Assembly (NCBI GenBank): GCA_958295855.1
Contig: OY282383.1
Location: forward strand, 1,964,481-2,028,480
Direction of reading: 5' to 3'
DNA: 64,000 nt
Source of the DNA: an uncultured Poribacteria bacterium
GTDB taxonomy: Bacteria > Poribacteria > WGA-4E > WGA-3G
Shown: positions 7,062 through 15,393 of the stretch, one piece after another
Numbering within the stretch: position 1 is the stretch's first letter
Layout of the letters: the number at the start of each line of letters is the position of its first letter
Made by a program: the position numbers and the translations under genes
The notes under the pieces: generated by a model
What the model was told of the DNA's origin: nothing
Seen by the model: only the letters and a program-made list of their open reading frames with translations
The model's database searches: none

Positions 7062-8528
7062 TTACCCGTCCTCCGGGAAAATCGCATTGTGCTCTAAGAT
7101 AGGACACAGATCACAGAGCCGGTCAGCGCAATAGTTTCTATGAAGCCGAATTGTGCCCTGCTGGATTTTAGCAGTAGACTTAAGCAGTGCTATCGGCTGT
7201 ACTTCAGTAAAAATCTGTTTCTTAATCTGGCGGATGTCGGTGTTGTCTTGCGTTTTGGTGCAATTACTATAAAGCTGCAGAATTGCGTCCTGCAATTGCC
7301 GGCTATCCGCTTCAACTGCCCAAATATAGGCAACCGGCAGGATTTTGTTGATTATGATTTCCAAGGCTCGATGGGAGCCAATGAGTGCGGCTTTGCGGGT
7401 TCCCTCTTTCCCAAAATTGTAACGCGTTTGCCAGTAGCCAGTAGGTTCAAACATGAGCAGTGCGAGCAGTTCATTTTGGATAGCTCGCCACAGTTTTGGC
7501 GTATTTGCAGTCGCTGCCTTTTCACAGATAGGCAAAAAGTACATCATCAAACTCCCTTGACAGTGATGAATCAACTGACTCATTGCGGCAATGCGCCGGG
7601 TTGGGTAGTTAAAAGGACGAACTCTGCCAAAACGCCACCGTGCTGCTGTCATGTGATCTGGGCGTGAGGCATGCTCCGAAGCACGCCATCGGCTCTCTAA
7701 CGCCACAATAAACGGGTTGTCTACTACCTCGACTGGCAAAGGTTTCTCCCGCTGCGAGGGGAGCAGCCCGGCCACCCCGAAGAGAATAGTTTGAATCTCT
7801 AACTCCGATTTTTGATCGAAATTTTCAAAAGGCACACGTTGTGCCAACTCGCGCAACGGCGTGCTGTTGTGTCTGTACCCCAGTGCCTCCATTATGCCTT
7901 CATAGAGAATTTGCTCAAAATTGAGGCGTGTTCTAAACAAGCGTATCGCATCGGCTTTCTCTAAAAACCGTTCACTGCCCAACGACTCAAAGACACCTCG
8001 GAGGACTTGGAGGTTCAAGCGGTTTCCTGTCACCCTACAGAAACGGGTTGCATCCGCCTCTGTTTTCTTGGTTTCGTCAAACACGTCACCGATAGGCACG
8101 TCAATCCATCGGAGGAGTTCCAGCGTCGGAACCCGCTTGCCATTCTGTAGGCGTGTCCGCAGGTTGATATCGTCGTCAAAGAAAACAGCATGCAGGATGA
8201 CGCGGTTATACCGAGAATTGAGATAATGTCTATGTGCATACCAATCTGAAGCTTTGACATGGATTTCAACATCTCCCACCAGTAATTGTCCATCAATCTC
8301 AATTTCTGCGTGCATAAAATCCGGTCCTTCGTCGTGGTTCCAGACCCCGGGCTTTAGCACGCGAATTGCTCGTCTATCAATTGCCTCCATATTCGTGCTG
8401 AAAAAGCGTTGCCCCTGCCATAATTGCTGAACAAACGCTTCATCAATCTTATCCAAATCCGGCGCATAAGTCTTGTCAATTTCCCTGAGCCGCTTCGCGA
8501 AGGCCTTAACATTCTCTATATCACTCAT
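7062..8528 (-). CDS. DUF2851 family protein
   Basis: The 488-residue protein shows the signature of DUF2851: GPDFMHAEIEIDGQLLVGDV, then EIHVKASDWYAHRHYLNSRY and NRVILHAVFFDDD near residues 70-120. The acidic and His residues there look like a nuclease-like active site, but the family has no established activity. The C-terminus holds a cysteine cluster, NYCADRLCDLCPI, possibly a metal site. It is the first gene of a pair with the methyltransferase and begins at an ATG after a Shine-Dalgarno-poor leader. Function is not known. Confidence 0.85.
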   Translation of the reverse strand: MSDIENVKAFAKRLREIDKTYAPDLDKIDEAFVQQLWQGQRFFSTNMEAIDRRAIRVLKPGVWNHDEGPDFMHAEIEIDGQLLVGDVEIHVKASDWYAHRHYLNSRYNRVILHAVFFDDDINLRTRLQNGKRVPTLELLRWIDVPIGDVFDETKKTEADATRFCRVTGNRLNLQVLRGVFESLGSERFLEKADAIRLFRTRLNFEQILYEGIMEALGYRHNSTPLRELAQRVPFENFDQKSELEIQTILFGVAGLLPSQREKPLPVEVVDNPFIVALESRWRASEHASRPDHMTAARWRFGRVRPFNYPTRRIAAMSQLIHHCQGSLMMYFLPICEKAATANTPKLWRAIQNELLALLMFEPTGYWQTRYNFGKEGTRKAALIGSHRALEIIINKILPVAYIWAVEADSRQLQDAILQLYSNCTKTQDNTDIRQIKKQIFTEVQPIALLKSTAKIQQGTIRLHRNYCADRLCDLCPILEHNAIFPEDG

Positions 8529-8582
8529 ATTTTTTCACCTAGGTAGTTATCGAAGTCATCTGGGTTATACCCAATTCATGCC

Positions 8583-8650
8583 ATAATGGACAGATACAGG
8601 GTTATGTCCTTACAAGCCACACAACGGCAGCAACAGGGCTCCGCACTGAC
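8583..8650. repeat. Degenerate copies of the intergenic GGCTCCGC repeat
   Basis: Two partial copies lie in tandem, one with GTCCTTACAAGCCACAC and one with CAACAGGGCTCCGCACTGAC. They resemble the elements at 5212 and 30793. The spacer between DUF2851 and thiE holds nothing else recognised. Confidence 0.35.
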
Positions 8651-8654
8651 AATA

Positions 8655-9290
8655 TTAGCGATGCTTCGCACTGTGAATTTCGTTGATAAGTGCCTGCGTT
8701 GCTAAGCGTGGTTCAGGATGGGCACAAACAGCAGAGATAACGGCAATGCCGTGTGCTCCTGCTCGAATCACATCAGCCGCCGTTTGCACAGTAATGCCGC
8801 CAATTGCGATAACCGGGCACGCCGCGATGTCACACATTCGGCGAAGCCGCTCTAACCCCTTCGCTGTTTCCGCATCCGGTTTTGAGGATGTACCATAAAT
8901 AGGGCCAAACCCGATGTAGTCAGCACCTTCTGAAATGGCAGCGAGTATCTTCTCCTCAGTTCGGGCAGATGCGCCAAGGATGGCTTCTGAGGAGAGAATT
9001 CGTCTCGCGATGGAGACAGGCATGTCGTCTTGTCCAAAATGTGCCCCCATCGCACCAACAGCGAGCGCGATGTCCGCCCTATCGTTTACGAGCAACGGTA
9101 CGTTGTGCCGCGCGCATACCGCCTGCATCTCCTTTGCCATCTCTACTAATTCGCGCGTAGCGCCCTGTTTATGCCGAAATTGCACCGTATCCGCACCACC
9201 CTCAATTGCAAGCTCAGCCAGTTCGGCGTGCGTAAATCGGGATTGAAGTGTTGTGTCCGTGATGACGTGGCAAACGCCGATGTTTTTCAT
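8655..9290 (-). CDS. thiE: Thiamine-phosphate synthase
   Basis: ThiE joins 4-amino-2-methyl-5-hydroxymethylpyrimidine diphosphate and carboxythiazole phosphate (or thiazole phosphate) to give thiamine phosphate (EC 2.5.1.3). The 211 residues match the usual length. Motifs in order: TVQFRHKQGATRELV (substrate lysine and Arg region), PLLVNDRADIALAVGAMGAHFGQDD with the N-D-R metal and pyrophosphate site, DYIGFGPIYGTSSKP, and PVIAIGGIT plus AHGIAVISAVCA for the phosphate loops of the TIM barrel. No other thi gene is in the window, so the gene stands alone here. Confidence 0.92.
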   Translation of the reverse strand: MKNIGVCHVITDTTLQSRFTHAELAELAIEGGADTVQFRHKQGATRELVEMAKEMQAVCARHNVPLLVNDRADIALAVGAMGAHFGQDDMPVSIARRILSSEAILGASARTEEKILAAISEGADYIGFGPIYGTSSKPDAETAKGLERLRRMCDIAACPVIAIGGITVQTAADVIRAGAHGIAVISAVCAHPEPRLATQALINEIHSAKHR

Positions 9291-9423
9291 GTTGGCATTC
9301 CGCTGAAAATGTGATAAATTAATAGGGACATTCGGTTTTCAGGTTAACACGCGTACCCAAACACCTGTTTTTACGGAAAACGGAATATCCATAATTTAGT
9401 ATACCATATAAAGGAGATACTTT

Positions 9424-10059
9424 GTGAATAATTTATTATTTCAATCTGGAGATAAGGTGCTTTTCATTGGGGATAGCATTACAGATTGCGGCCGGCGAGA
9501 TGCACACGCGCCTTTAGGGCATGGATACGTCCGCAAAATAACCGAGTTAATCACTGCCAAATACCCTGAGCGCGACATCGCTTACGTGAACAAAGGGATT
9601 GGTGGGGATATCGTTGAGGGCTTAGAAAGCCGGTGGGACACCGATGTTATCGCCGAAAAACCGGGGTGGCTCTCGGTGAAAATCGGTATCAACAATGCGA
9701 GCCGTCAGTTGGCATCGGATATGTCGACTGAAGACTACCTGCCGAACTGGGAGGCGTGCTACCGGCGCATTCTCACGCGTGTGAAAACCGAATTGGATGC
9801 CCCTCTTTTTCTGTTTGAAATTTTCTATATTGAAGAGGATGTTGAGATGCCGCGCCCATTAGCAGTGGATGCCTACAACACAAGCATCCACAGGTTGGCT
9901 GAAGAGTTTGATGCACGCCTTATTCGGACAAGTGCTGCGTTTAGCAGTGCAGTTGCAGCACGCCCCGGTGCCCTATGGACAACCCAAGATGGTGTTCATC
10001 CAAACGCGGAAGGACATACATTAATGGCATTAGAATTCCTCAAATTAGCAGGGTGGTAG
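9424..10059 (+). CDS. SGNH/GDSL-family hydrolase
   Basis: The protein begins at a GTG codon (9424) with AAAGGAGA 7 nt upstream, which decides this unusual start. It has 211 residues. Block I is FIGDSITDCG with the nucleophilic Ser, block II has the Gly in NKGIGGD, block III the Asn in KIGINN, and block V is DGVHPN with Asp and His. This is the full SGNH catalytic set. Such enzymes are esterases or acetylhydrolases acting on lipids or acetylated sugars. No signal peptide is seen. It is a single-gene unit facing the minus-strand operon downstream. Confidence 0.88.
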   Translation: MNNLLFQSGDKVLFIGDSITDCGRRDAHAPLGHGYVRKITELITAKYPERDIAYVNKGIGGDIVEGLESRWDTDVIAEKPGWLSVKIGINNASRQLASDMSTEDYLPNWEACYRRILTRVKTELDAPLFLFEIFYIEEDVEMPRPLAVDAYNTSIHRLAEEFDARLIRTSAAFSSAVAARPGALWTTQDGVHPNAEGHTLMALEFLKLAGW

Positions 10060-10089
10060 TTCAGAGATGTTCAATTAAGTGAGTTCGTC

Positions 10090-10134
10090 GTAGTACAATT
10101 CATTGTCGTCTCCATGCACAATAAATTGTGCTAC
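10090..10134. repeat. REP-like imperfect palindrome between convergent genes
   Basis: Arms GTAGTACAATTCATTGT (10090-10106) and ACAATAAATTGTGCTAC (10118-10134) pair with two mismatches. It lies between the stop codons of the SGNH hydrolase and the TPR operon, so it could act as a bidirectional terminator. It also belongs to the dispersed sequence family seen at 6040 and 46830. Confidence 0.5.
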
Positions 10135-10195
10135 TACTCACCTGCAATTTTGAGGTGAACAACGCACTCACACGCTTTTTAAAAAGCGCGCCCTA

Positions 10196-11131
10196 CTACT
10201 GTCTAACACTTGCCGCTTGGTGTTTCAGGGTTTGAATCAATTCCTGCTCACGATGTCTGTTATATTCTGATGCCAATCGCCGCGCTTCGGTGCGGTTTCC
10301 CCAATAAAACCGCCATCCAACCAGGGAAATGCCAACACAGTCAACATATCGGCGTTCACGTATTGCATCTGCGGCGAGGTAGATGAATGTTCCGCTGACA
10401 GCAGTCGCGATAAGCCCTTCTTTAAGGTTACCAACATAGAACTGCCCACTGCCGGGGACGAATGTAGAGAGCCACGCTGCCATTTGTGGGGATTTGACAG
10501 ACAAGGGTGTTTCAGCGAGGAGCGTACCTGCCACCCGCTGTGCTTTTTCCATGAGAATTGCGTCGGCTTCTGGGACATCCACCCGCCGCAATTCGGCTAT
10601 CGCCTTGTTCCAGTCGGTGGTATGGATGTAGCACCACCCTCGCAGGTAGTGTGCCATCGCGGCTACAGCCGCGTCATCGCTCATGTGCAGAAGTTCAAAG
10701 AGCGTAGTCCGTGCTATGGAATACGCCCCTGCATCAAAATAGAGTTGCCCAAGCATCAACTGGCTCTGAAATCGAAAAGGCGACCTCGGGTGAATCGCTG
10801 CAAATTCCTTAAACAGAAGTTGTGCAAGCTCACCTTTGTCCTGGTAGTAATAGCTTTGGGCAATCCGGTAATCTGCCAAATCCTTCAATTCTGTATCAGG
10901 TTGCTCAAAGAGAAGGCGTTTATATTCAAGTCGCGCGGCTTGGTAATCGCCCGTTTGAAAAAGCTGTTCTGCATAGCGGTGTTGTAAGCGTGAAACCTGA
11001 CGCTTTCTGCCTGCCTCGCCAATTAGCGTTGATTTGGACGCTTTCACGAACTGTAAGGGCAACCCTTCAGCGTTCCCGCCCATTGCAAAAACGAGTAGCG
11101 GCATTAAAAGACACACAACTGTCATCATCAA
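10196..11131 (-). CDS. TPR membrane protein (tandem paralog, copy B)
   Basis: The 311-residue protein has a signal peptide or N-terminal membrane helix (MMMTVVCLLMPLLVFAMG), then several tetratricopeptide-like helices (HRYAEQLFQTGDYQAARLEY). The C-terminal third has AAWLSTFVPGSGQFYVGNLK and two membrane segments, a P-G-S-G-Q-x-Y pattern seen in DUF5683-like proteins. It is clearly paralogous to the next gene upstream, whose stop codon it overlaps by 4 nt (ATGA). Last gene of the operon beginning at or above 13665. Function unknown, probably envelope-associated. Confidence 0.7.
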   Translation of the reverse strand: MMMTVVCLLMPLLVFAMGGNAEGLPLQFVKASKSTLIGEAGRKRQVSRLQHRYAEQLFQTGDYQAARLEYKRLLFEQPDTELKDLADYRIAQSYYYQDKGELAQLLFKEFAAIHPRSPFRFQSQLMLGQLYFDAGAYSIARTTLFELLHMSDDAAVAAMAHYLRGWCYIHTTDWNKAIAELRRVDVPEADAILMEKAQRVAGTLLAETPLSVKSPQMAAWLSTFVPGSGQFYVGNLKEGLIATAVSGTFIYLAADAIRERRYVDCVGISLVGWRFYWGNRTEARRLASEYNRHREQELIQTLKHQAASVRQ

Positions 11132-12057
11132 AACCTAGCTCTCCACAGCACCAGTTGCACATCGTCCGCGACTGGTGCTAGTGCGCCGAAGAGCCCGGAC
11201 TCCCGAATTTGCCGTTGGATGCGGGTGCGAAAACGCGCTTCGTGCTGCGTACTAAACGCCTCTGCGGCGCGGATGCCCCTATAGATACTATCCCCATAGA
11301 AAAATAGCCCGAGTAATCCCACAGGCACAGCGACTTCATAGCGTCCCCGGTCTGCGTAATAGATGCTCGCGCTGCTCAGCAAAGTCACAGTAACGAAGGC
11401 GTAAAGCCCTTCCGTTGTGCGCCCACTATAAATCTGTCCACTTCCGGGTATAACTGCCGAGAGCATTCCTGCAACCGCCGGTGAGAGGCGCGGCAAGGTG
11501 TCAACGGTTTTCACTGCACGTGCCAGTCTATCGCTTACATCGGCAAAAGGGCTTTCTGGGTAGGTTACAAAAACATCATGCCACACCGTTCCTGCTTGCA
11601 TCCACTGCCCCTTATTCATGTGGAGCATCCCAATCGTAAAGTGGGCAAGCGGTGCCAAATCACTGTCGCTGTAATCGGAGAGAAATCGCTCTAATGAGGC
11701 AATGCCCTGCTCGTTATCGTCCAACAAGATTTGACACTGCGCGATGTTGTTTGTAGCTCGTTCAACCAAGATGCTTTTCGGATAGGTGTCAAGCAAAAGC
11801 CGGTAGGCACGAATCGCATGTTCTAATTTACCTGCGTTCTGGTAGGACGCTGCAACGCGGAATGCTATGAAATCGCTTCGTGGTGCATGGGGATGCTGAA
11901 AAAGGAGGCGTTTATACTCGCGAGCGGCATTGAGGTAATCGCCTTCTTGGAATAGTGAATCAGCAAAAGCAGCCTGCACCCTTTCCGGGGATGGCTGTGC
12001 ACACAACGGAATGGCATATAACAGAGCAAAAACTGAAACGGAGAGAACAGTTTTCAT
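11128..12057 (-). CDS. TPR membrane protein (tandem paralog, copy A)
   Basis: The 309-residue protein has a signal peptide (MKTVLSVSVFALLYAIPLCA) and TPR-like repeats such as EYKRLLFQHP and AIRAYRLLLDTYPKS. The C-terminal part carries LSAVIPGSGQIYSGRTTEG and two hydrophobic helices. It is the same layout as the 10196 protein, so the two arose by gene duplication. It overlaps the CvpA-like gene by 4 nt at its start and the next copy by 4 nt at its end, giving tight coupling. Envelope function is likely but unproven. Confidence 0.7.
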   Translation of the reverse strand: MKTVLSVSVFALLYAIPLCAQPSPERVQAAFADSLFQEGDYLNAAREYKRLLFQHPHAPRSDFIAFRVAASYQNAGKLEHAIRAYRLLLDTYPKSILVERATNNIAQCQILLDDNEQGIASLERFLSDYSDSDLAPLAHFTIGMLHMNKGQWMQAGTVWHDVFVTYPESPFADVSDRLARAVKTVDTLPRLSPAVAGMLSAVIPGSGQIYSGRTTEGLYAFVTVTLLSSASIYYADRGRYEVAVPVGLLGLFFYGDSIYRGIRAAEAFSTQHEARFRTRIQRQIRESGLFGALAPVADDVQLVLWRARF

Positions 12058-12548
12058 TCGATTTCGAGTTGCCTTTGTATCTGCTCTTTGCTAACTGTCC
12101 AAACGTGATTACCGATATCCATGAGTTGTGGGGCAAAGCGAGAATTCGCAATTTCAGTTTTAAATCCATCGCTTCCGTACGTGTCTAAGAGGATGAGTGC
12201 AAACGCAATTAAGAGTCCACATGACGCAATCCCAAAGCCAAGTCCAAGTAGCCGGTTCAGCCAGCCCAAAACTCCTTTTTCAATAACGCGCTGGATACGC
12301 TCAAAGAGGGTATCAATTATAATAGCGGTAAAAATAATAAGCACGACAATGCTCAGCCATTTGGCGAAAGTCGGATTCCCTATGAACTTCTGAACCAATG
12401 TCGCGAGGGAGGGCCAAAAGTAACTTGCAGTAAAACAGCCTGCACCAAGCGCGAACACGCCCCAAACACTCCGAGTGAAACCCGCACGGAAACAACTCAG
12501 TCCCGCTAAAGCAACAAGAATAAGAATACCGATATCCAATTTGGTCAT
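12054..12548 (-). CDS. CvpA family membrane protein
   Basis: The 164-residue protein has four hydrophobic segments: DIGILILVALAGLSCFRAGF, VWGVFALGAGCFTASYFW, WLSIVVLIIFTAIIIDTLFE and LLGLGFGIASCGLLIAFALI. The pattern D-x-G-x-L near the N-terminus followed by a G-F-x-R-S-x-x-G-x-F segment is that of CvpA/colicin V production proteins. These are inner membrane proteins of general envelope importance, with no clear biochemical role. It is the middle gene of the operon with the TPR proteins. The Shine-Dalgarno is weak. Confidence 0.75.
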   Translation of the reverse strand: MTKLDIGILILVALAGLSCFRAGFTRSVWGVFALGAGCFTASYFWPSLATLVQKFIGNPTFAKWLSIVVLIIFTAIIIDTLFERIQRVIEKGVLGWLNRLLGLGFGIASCGLLIAFALILLDTYGSDGFKTEIANSRFAPQLMDIGNHVWTVSKEQIQRQLEIE

Positions 12549-12621
12549 CGTTCAGATGGGAACTTGTTCTGACAGATACCCTATAAGGCTGAAGCCTGCT
12601 GCGCCTGTTACCGCATCCATA

Positions 12622-13665
12622 TCACTGAGAGGGCACACCTGCCAAAAGAATCTCTATGAAACTACACTTGAACGTCTGCTCAATGGCGCTTTCAGCCGGG
12701 ATACCGTTGCCTAACCGATGAAGCAACTGGCGAATTAAGGGAAAACCGAATTGCTGAATGAGAAATTCCACAATTGCCGCAGATTGAATATACGCCAATT
12801 TCCGCTGTTTCGTAGGGAAGTGGCTGAACGGTTTGCTAAGCCCCAAAAAGGAAAGCAGGTGCCCTTTCCGAGCTGCTTGTTGCAAATAGAGGCGTTCAGA
12901 GGGAAACATCGGACGTGCAATGCTTTGCGCCAGTCCTTCGTTAAGCCATGCGGGGCAACGCTCCTGCACGAGATGGTGAATCAACAGATGCACCCACTCG
13001 TGCCGAATCAAGGCGTATAAAATGCTTAAGACAGGTTCCCCATCCGCACAATATGCAACGCGAATGCTACCATCGTAGCAACCGCTTGCCCACTTTGGCA
13101 GCGCATGCTGTGAAGCAGCGGAACCATTTGTATTTATAAGCGAGATAGAAACCGCCTCGGTAGGATAACACCCTAACATTTCGCCGACTTCCGCGTAGGT
13201 GCGATGAATCAGTTGGTAAATGTTCCACACCGTTTGTGGGTGCATCGCCGAATCACAAGTCAGCGTGAAAAATTCTTCCGTTATAACCGGGCCCCGGGTC
13301 TCTGCACTCTCCCGCTGCAGCCGGTCGAGGAAGTCTTGAGAGGGCGGTTCTTGTAAATCTCGCTCACAAATCAACGCGTCATAGCACGCTTTTTCCTCAA
13401 GGATACGTGCTTTCCGCCTGAGCACTGTGGGTGAATCCGGGCATAACCGGAGTGCTATCTCTAAGTAGGCTAATGCCCTATCCCACTGCCCAACCATCTC
13501 GTACGCTTTCGCTAAATCCGCGTAGATATGGGGCTGCCGAGTCACGTCTAATTTTAATCCAGCAAGATAGTGCTGAATGGATTCAACGTAGTACGCCTGC
13601 CCATAACAGATTGCTGCGTGTTGGAAATAAGATAATGCCAATGAAGTGGTATAACGTCTAGACAC
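12622..13665 (-). CDS. TPR protein with peptidase-MA-like metalloprotease domain
   Basis: The 347-residue protein is read from a GTG at 13665. Residues 10-95 contain TPR-like helices (QHYLAGLKLD, LAKAYEMVGQWDRALAYLEI). The C-terminal half holds LIRHEWVHLLIHHL, a HExxH zinc motif at residues 222-226, with the third ligand candidate in CPAWLNEGLAQ (E243). This is the gluzincin layout of peptidase-MA-like proteins. No signal peptide is seen. It precedes the CvpA-like gene by about 70 nt and probably shares its operon. Proteolysis is inferred from the motif. Confidence 0.75.
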   Translation of the reverse strand: MSRRYTTSLALSYFQHAAICYGQAYYVESIQHYLAGLKLDVTRQPHIYADLAKAYEMVGQWDRALAYLEIALRLCPDSPTVLRRKARILEEKACYDALICERDLQEPPSQDFLDRLQRESAETRGPVITEEFFTLTCDSAMHPQTVWNIYQLIHRTYAEVGEMLGCYPTEAVSISLINTNGSAASQHALPKWASGCYDGSIRVAYCADGEPVLSILYALIRHEWVHLLIHHLVQERCPAWLNEGLAQSIARPMFPSERLYLQQAARKGHLLSFLGLSKPFSHFPTKQRKLAYIQSAAIVEFLIQQFGFPLIRQLLHRLGNGIPAESAIEQTFKCSFIEILLAGVPSQ

Positions 13666-13734
13666 GGGACACCAGGATTAGCGTGCATGGTAGACGACTG
13701 CCCCCAATGTGCACGCAATCCTGCCTTTGCTTAA

Positions 13735-14394
13735 TTATGAACGGTCGATATCATCAATTTTTAAACGAACTTTCCCACACTTAAGGGTCGCGCCGTCTTG
13801 GACTCGCGTGGCTTCTCCAGCGTGTTCGCCATCAACATAAGTTGCCTCCGAACCGCCCAAATCGGTGACGTACACGTCGTCATCTTTTAGTTCAAACCGC
13901 ACATGAAAACGGGAAAGGGTACGAATAGCGTTGTAACGTTGCAACACCTCAGAAGAGGCAGCTGGCTTTTCAACATCCCACGACGGAGGCTGGGCATCTT
14001 CAATTGGGGCATCGGCGGCCATTGGCAACACATCTGTGTCAACATTGCCCATGGCCTGCGGACTATACCCCGGTTGCAGCTGCAATATTTCTGATGCTTC
14101 CGGCTCCGATTGTGTTGTCTCGCCTCTGATTTTCGCAAACAGCCGGGTTTTCGCTAACTGTACACCGAGCCGCGGCTCAACGTGTTCCCCCTCTTCAAAT
14201 CTATAGTGCGTGAAATCAATTAACTGTTTCAACGCCTGCAAATCAGCAAAACTATGAATCTCTTTCAGATGCCGTTTCTGTTTACGTGATAACTTCTCGT
14301 TTTTCAGCCAGCACGTATAAGCCTCCAGCCTCTCCGAATTCTTCAACTCCTCGGTAGAAACACCAAGAGACTTAAGTTTCTTCCAAAAGCGCAT
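13735..14394 (-). CDS. FHA-domain protein, putative regulator of the adjacent sigma factor
   Basis: The start at 14394 has GGAGG 8 nt upstream and lies 15 nt after the sigma factor stop codon. The C-terminal 70 residues form an FHA-like domain (SRFHVRFELKDDDVYVTDLG, GSEATYVDGEHAG), which in the family binds phosphothreonine. The usual final N-G-T before the V-x-G is replaced by E-A-T, so binding may be changed. The N-terminal part, LEAYTCWLKNEKLSRKQKRH followed by L-x-x-L segments, resembles the helix of anti-sigma zf-HC2 domains without the H-x3-C-x2-C ligands. A role as anti-sigma or signal sensor is inferred from this and from the operon. Confidence 0.65.
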   Translation of the reverse strand: MRFWKKLKSLGVSTEELKNSERLEAYTCWLKNEKLSRKQKRHLKEIHSFADLQALKQLIDFTHYRFEEGEHVEPRLGVQLAKTRLFAKIRGETTQSEPEASEILQLQPGYSPQAMGNVDTDVLPMAADAPIEDAQPPSWDVEKPAASSEVLQRYNAIRTLSRFHVRFELKDDDVYVTDLGGSEATYVDGEHAGEATRVQDGATLKCGKVRLKIDDIDRS

Positions 14395-14409
14395 AAGTTA
14401 ATCCTCCAA

Positions 14410-15024
14410 TTAGTATATCCATTGAATGCCCTTCTTTTTCATAATTTCCCGCAATTCTTTCATACACCGAAAAATCCAGATTTTCACAGTGCCTTCTTTC
14501 CGGTCAAGAATGCGAGCAATCTCTGCTATACTGTACCCCTCTAAGTGACGCAAAATCCATGCAATGCGATGGTTCGGTTTGGTTACCAGTTGAAGCGAAC
14601 TCTCTATAAGTTCTCTAGCTTCTTGTGCCTCAAGCTGCTTTTCCGGACCCGGGCGCGGATCTTCGTGCTCTGTCAAAGGTCGTTCATCATCTTCAGGTGA
14701 GCTATCAAACGATACTATCGGATCCCGGTTACGTTTCCGGATTGCATCAATAATTGTATTCCGGGCCACCGTATTTAGCCATGCCTGAAAACTACCCTGC
14801 TCTGTGTCCCACTTGCTTAGCTTCTGCCAAACTTTAATGAACACATCCTGAGCCACTTCTTCAGCATCACGGTAGTCGCCAAGCATCCGATAGGCTTTGT
14901 TGTAAACCCATTTATAGTGTTTATCAAACAATTGGCCAAATGCTACTTCATCGCCTTCTTTGGCTAACGTCGCAAGATAGGTATCTTCAACAGCAGATAA
15001 TTCGTTAGGTGTTTGGCGCGCCAT
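14410..15024 (-). CDS. ECF-type RNA polymerase sigma factor
   Basis: The 204-residue protein is an extracytoplasmic-function sigma factor. Region 2 has FGQLFDKHYKWVYNKAYRML and DAEEVAQDVFIKVWQ, the core- and -10-binding helix. Region 4 has YSIAEIARILDRKEGTVKIW, a helix-turn-helix for the -35 element. The linker between them is acidic and Pro-rich. The ATG has AAAGGAG at about 9 nt. It is the first gene of an operon with the FHA protein, its likely regulator. A 15-bp perfect palindrome lies in its leader. Confidence 0.92.
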   Translation of the reverse strand: MARQTPNELSAVEDTYLATLAKEGDEVAFGQLFDKHYKWVYNKAYRMLGDYRDAEEVAQDVFIKVWQKLSKWDTEQGSFQAWLNTVARNTIIDAIRKRNRDPIVSFDSSPEDDERPLTEHEDPRPGPEKQLEAQEARELIESSLQLVTKPNHRIAWILRHLEGYSIAEIARILDRKEGTVKIWIFRCMKELREIMKKKGIQWIY

Positions 15025-15052
15025 AAAAACCTGCTCCTTTGTCTATAAAAGG

Positions 15053-15067
15053 ACCTTACAGTAAGGT
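15053..15067 (-). promoter_or_regulatory. Palindrome in the leader of the sigma factor gene
   Basis: ACCTTACAGTAAGGT is a perfect inverted repeat with a one-base centre, 29-43 nt before the sigma factor ATG. It could be an operator or mRNA hairpin. No binding protein can be named. Confidence 0.4.
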
Positions 15068-15313
15068 AAATAATATAACGCAAACGCAATCAATTGGGTT
15101 TCAAAAATTAAGAAAATAGTGGCACGCCAAGCAAATCAACGCGCAATGGATATCTTTAATTAAAAAGGATATGTTGTAATTTACCAATTAACACGAAACC
15201 TGTCAACTTAAAAATCATTAAAATTATGAAATATTTTCAATTGTCGTCGTTTTTTCGCTATATATCGTATTTGCTTGTGTTTTCCCAGTACCTCGCCAAA
15301 GCGAATTTTCACA

Positions 15314-15342
15314 TTGACATCTCCCAAAATAAATGCTAATAT
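15314..15342 (+). promoter_or_regulatory. Sigma-70 promoter of the first Mod gene
   Basis: TTGACA (15314-15319), 17 nt, TAATAT (15337-15342). The Mod start is 52 nt after the -10 box. The remaining spacer from 15068 is AT-rich and otherwise featureless; it also must hold the sigma operon promoter, which could not be placed. Confidence 0.7.
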
Positions 15343-15393
15343 TTAACGTGAGTTCAATTCCATATCCGGAGGGATACCGAGGCCAGCGCATAT

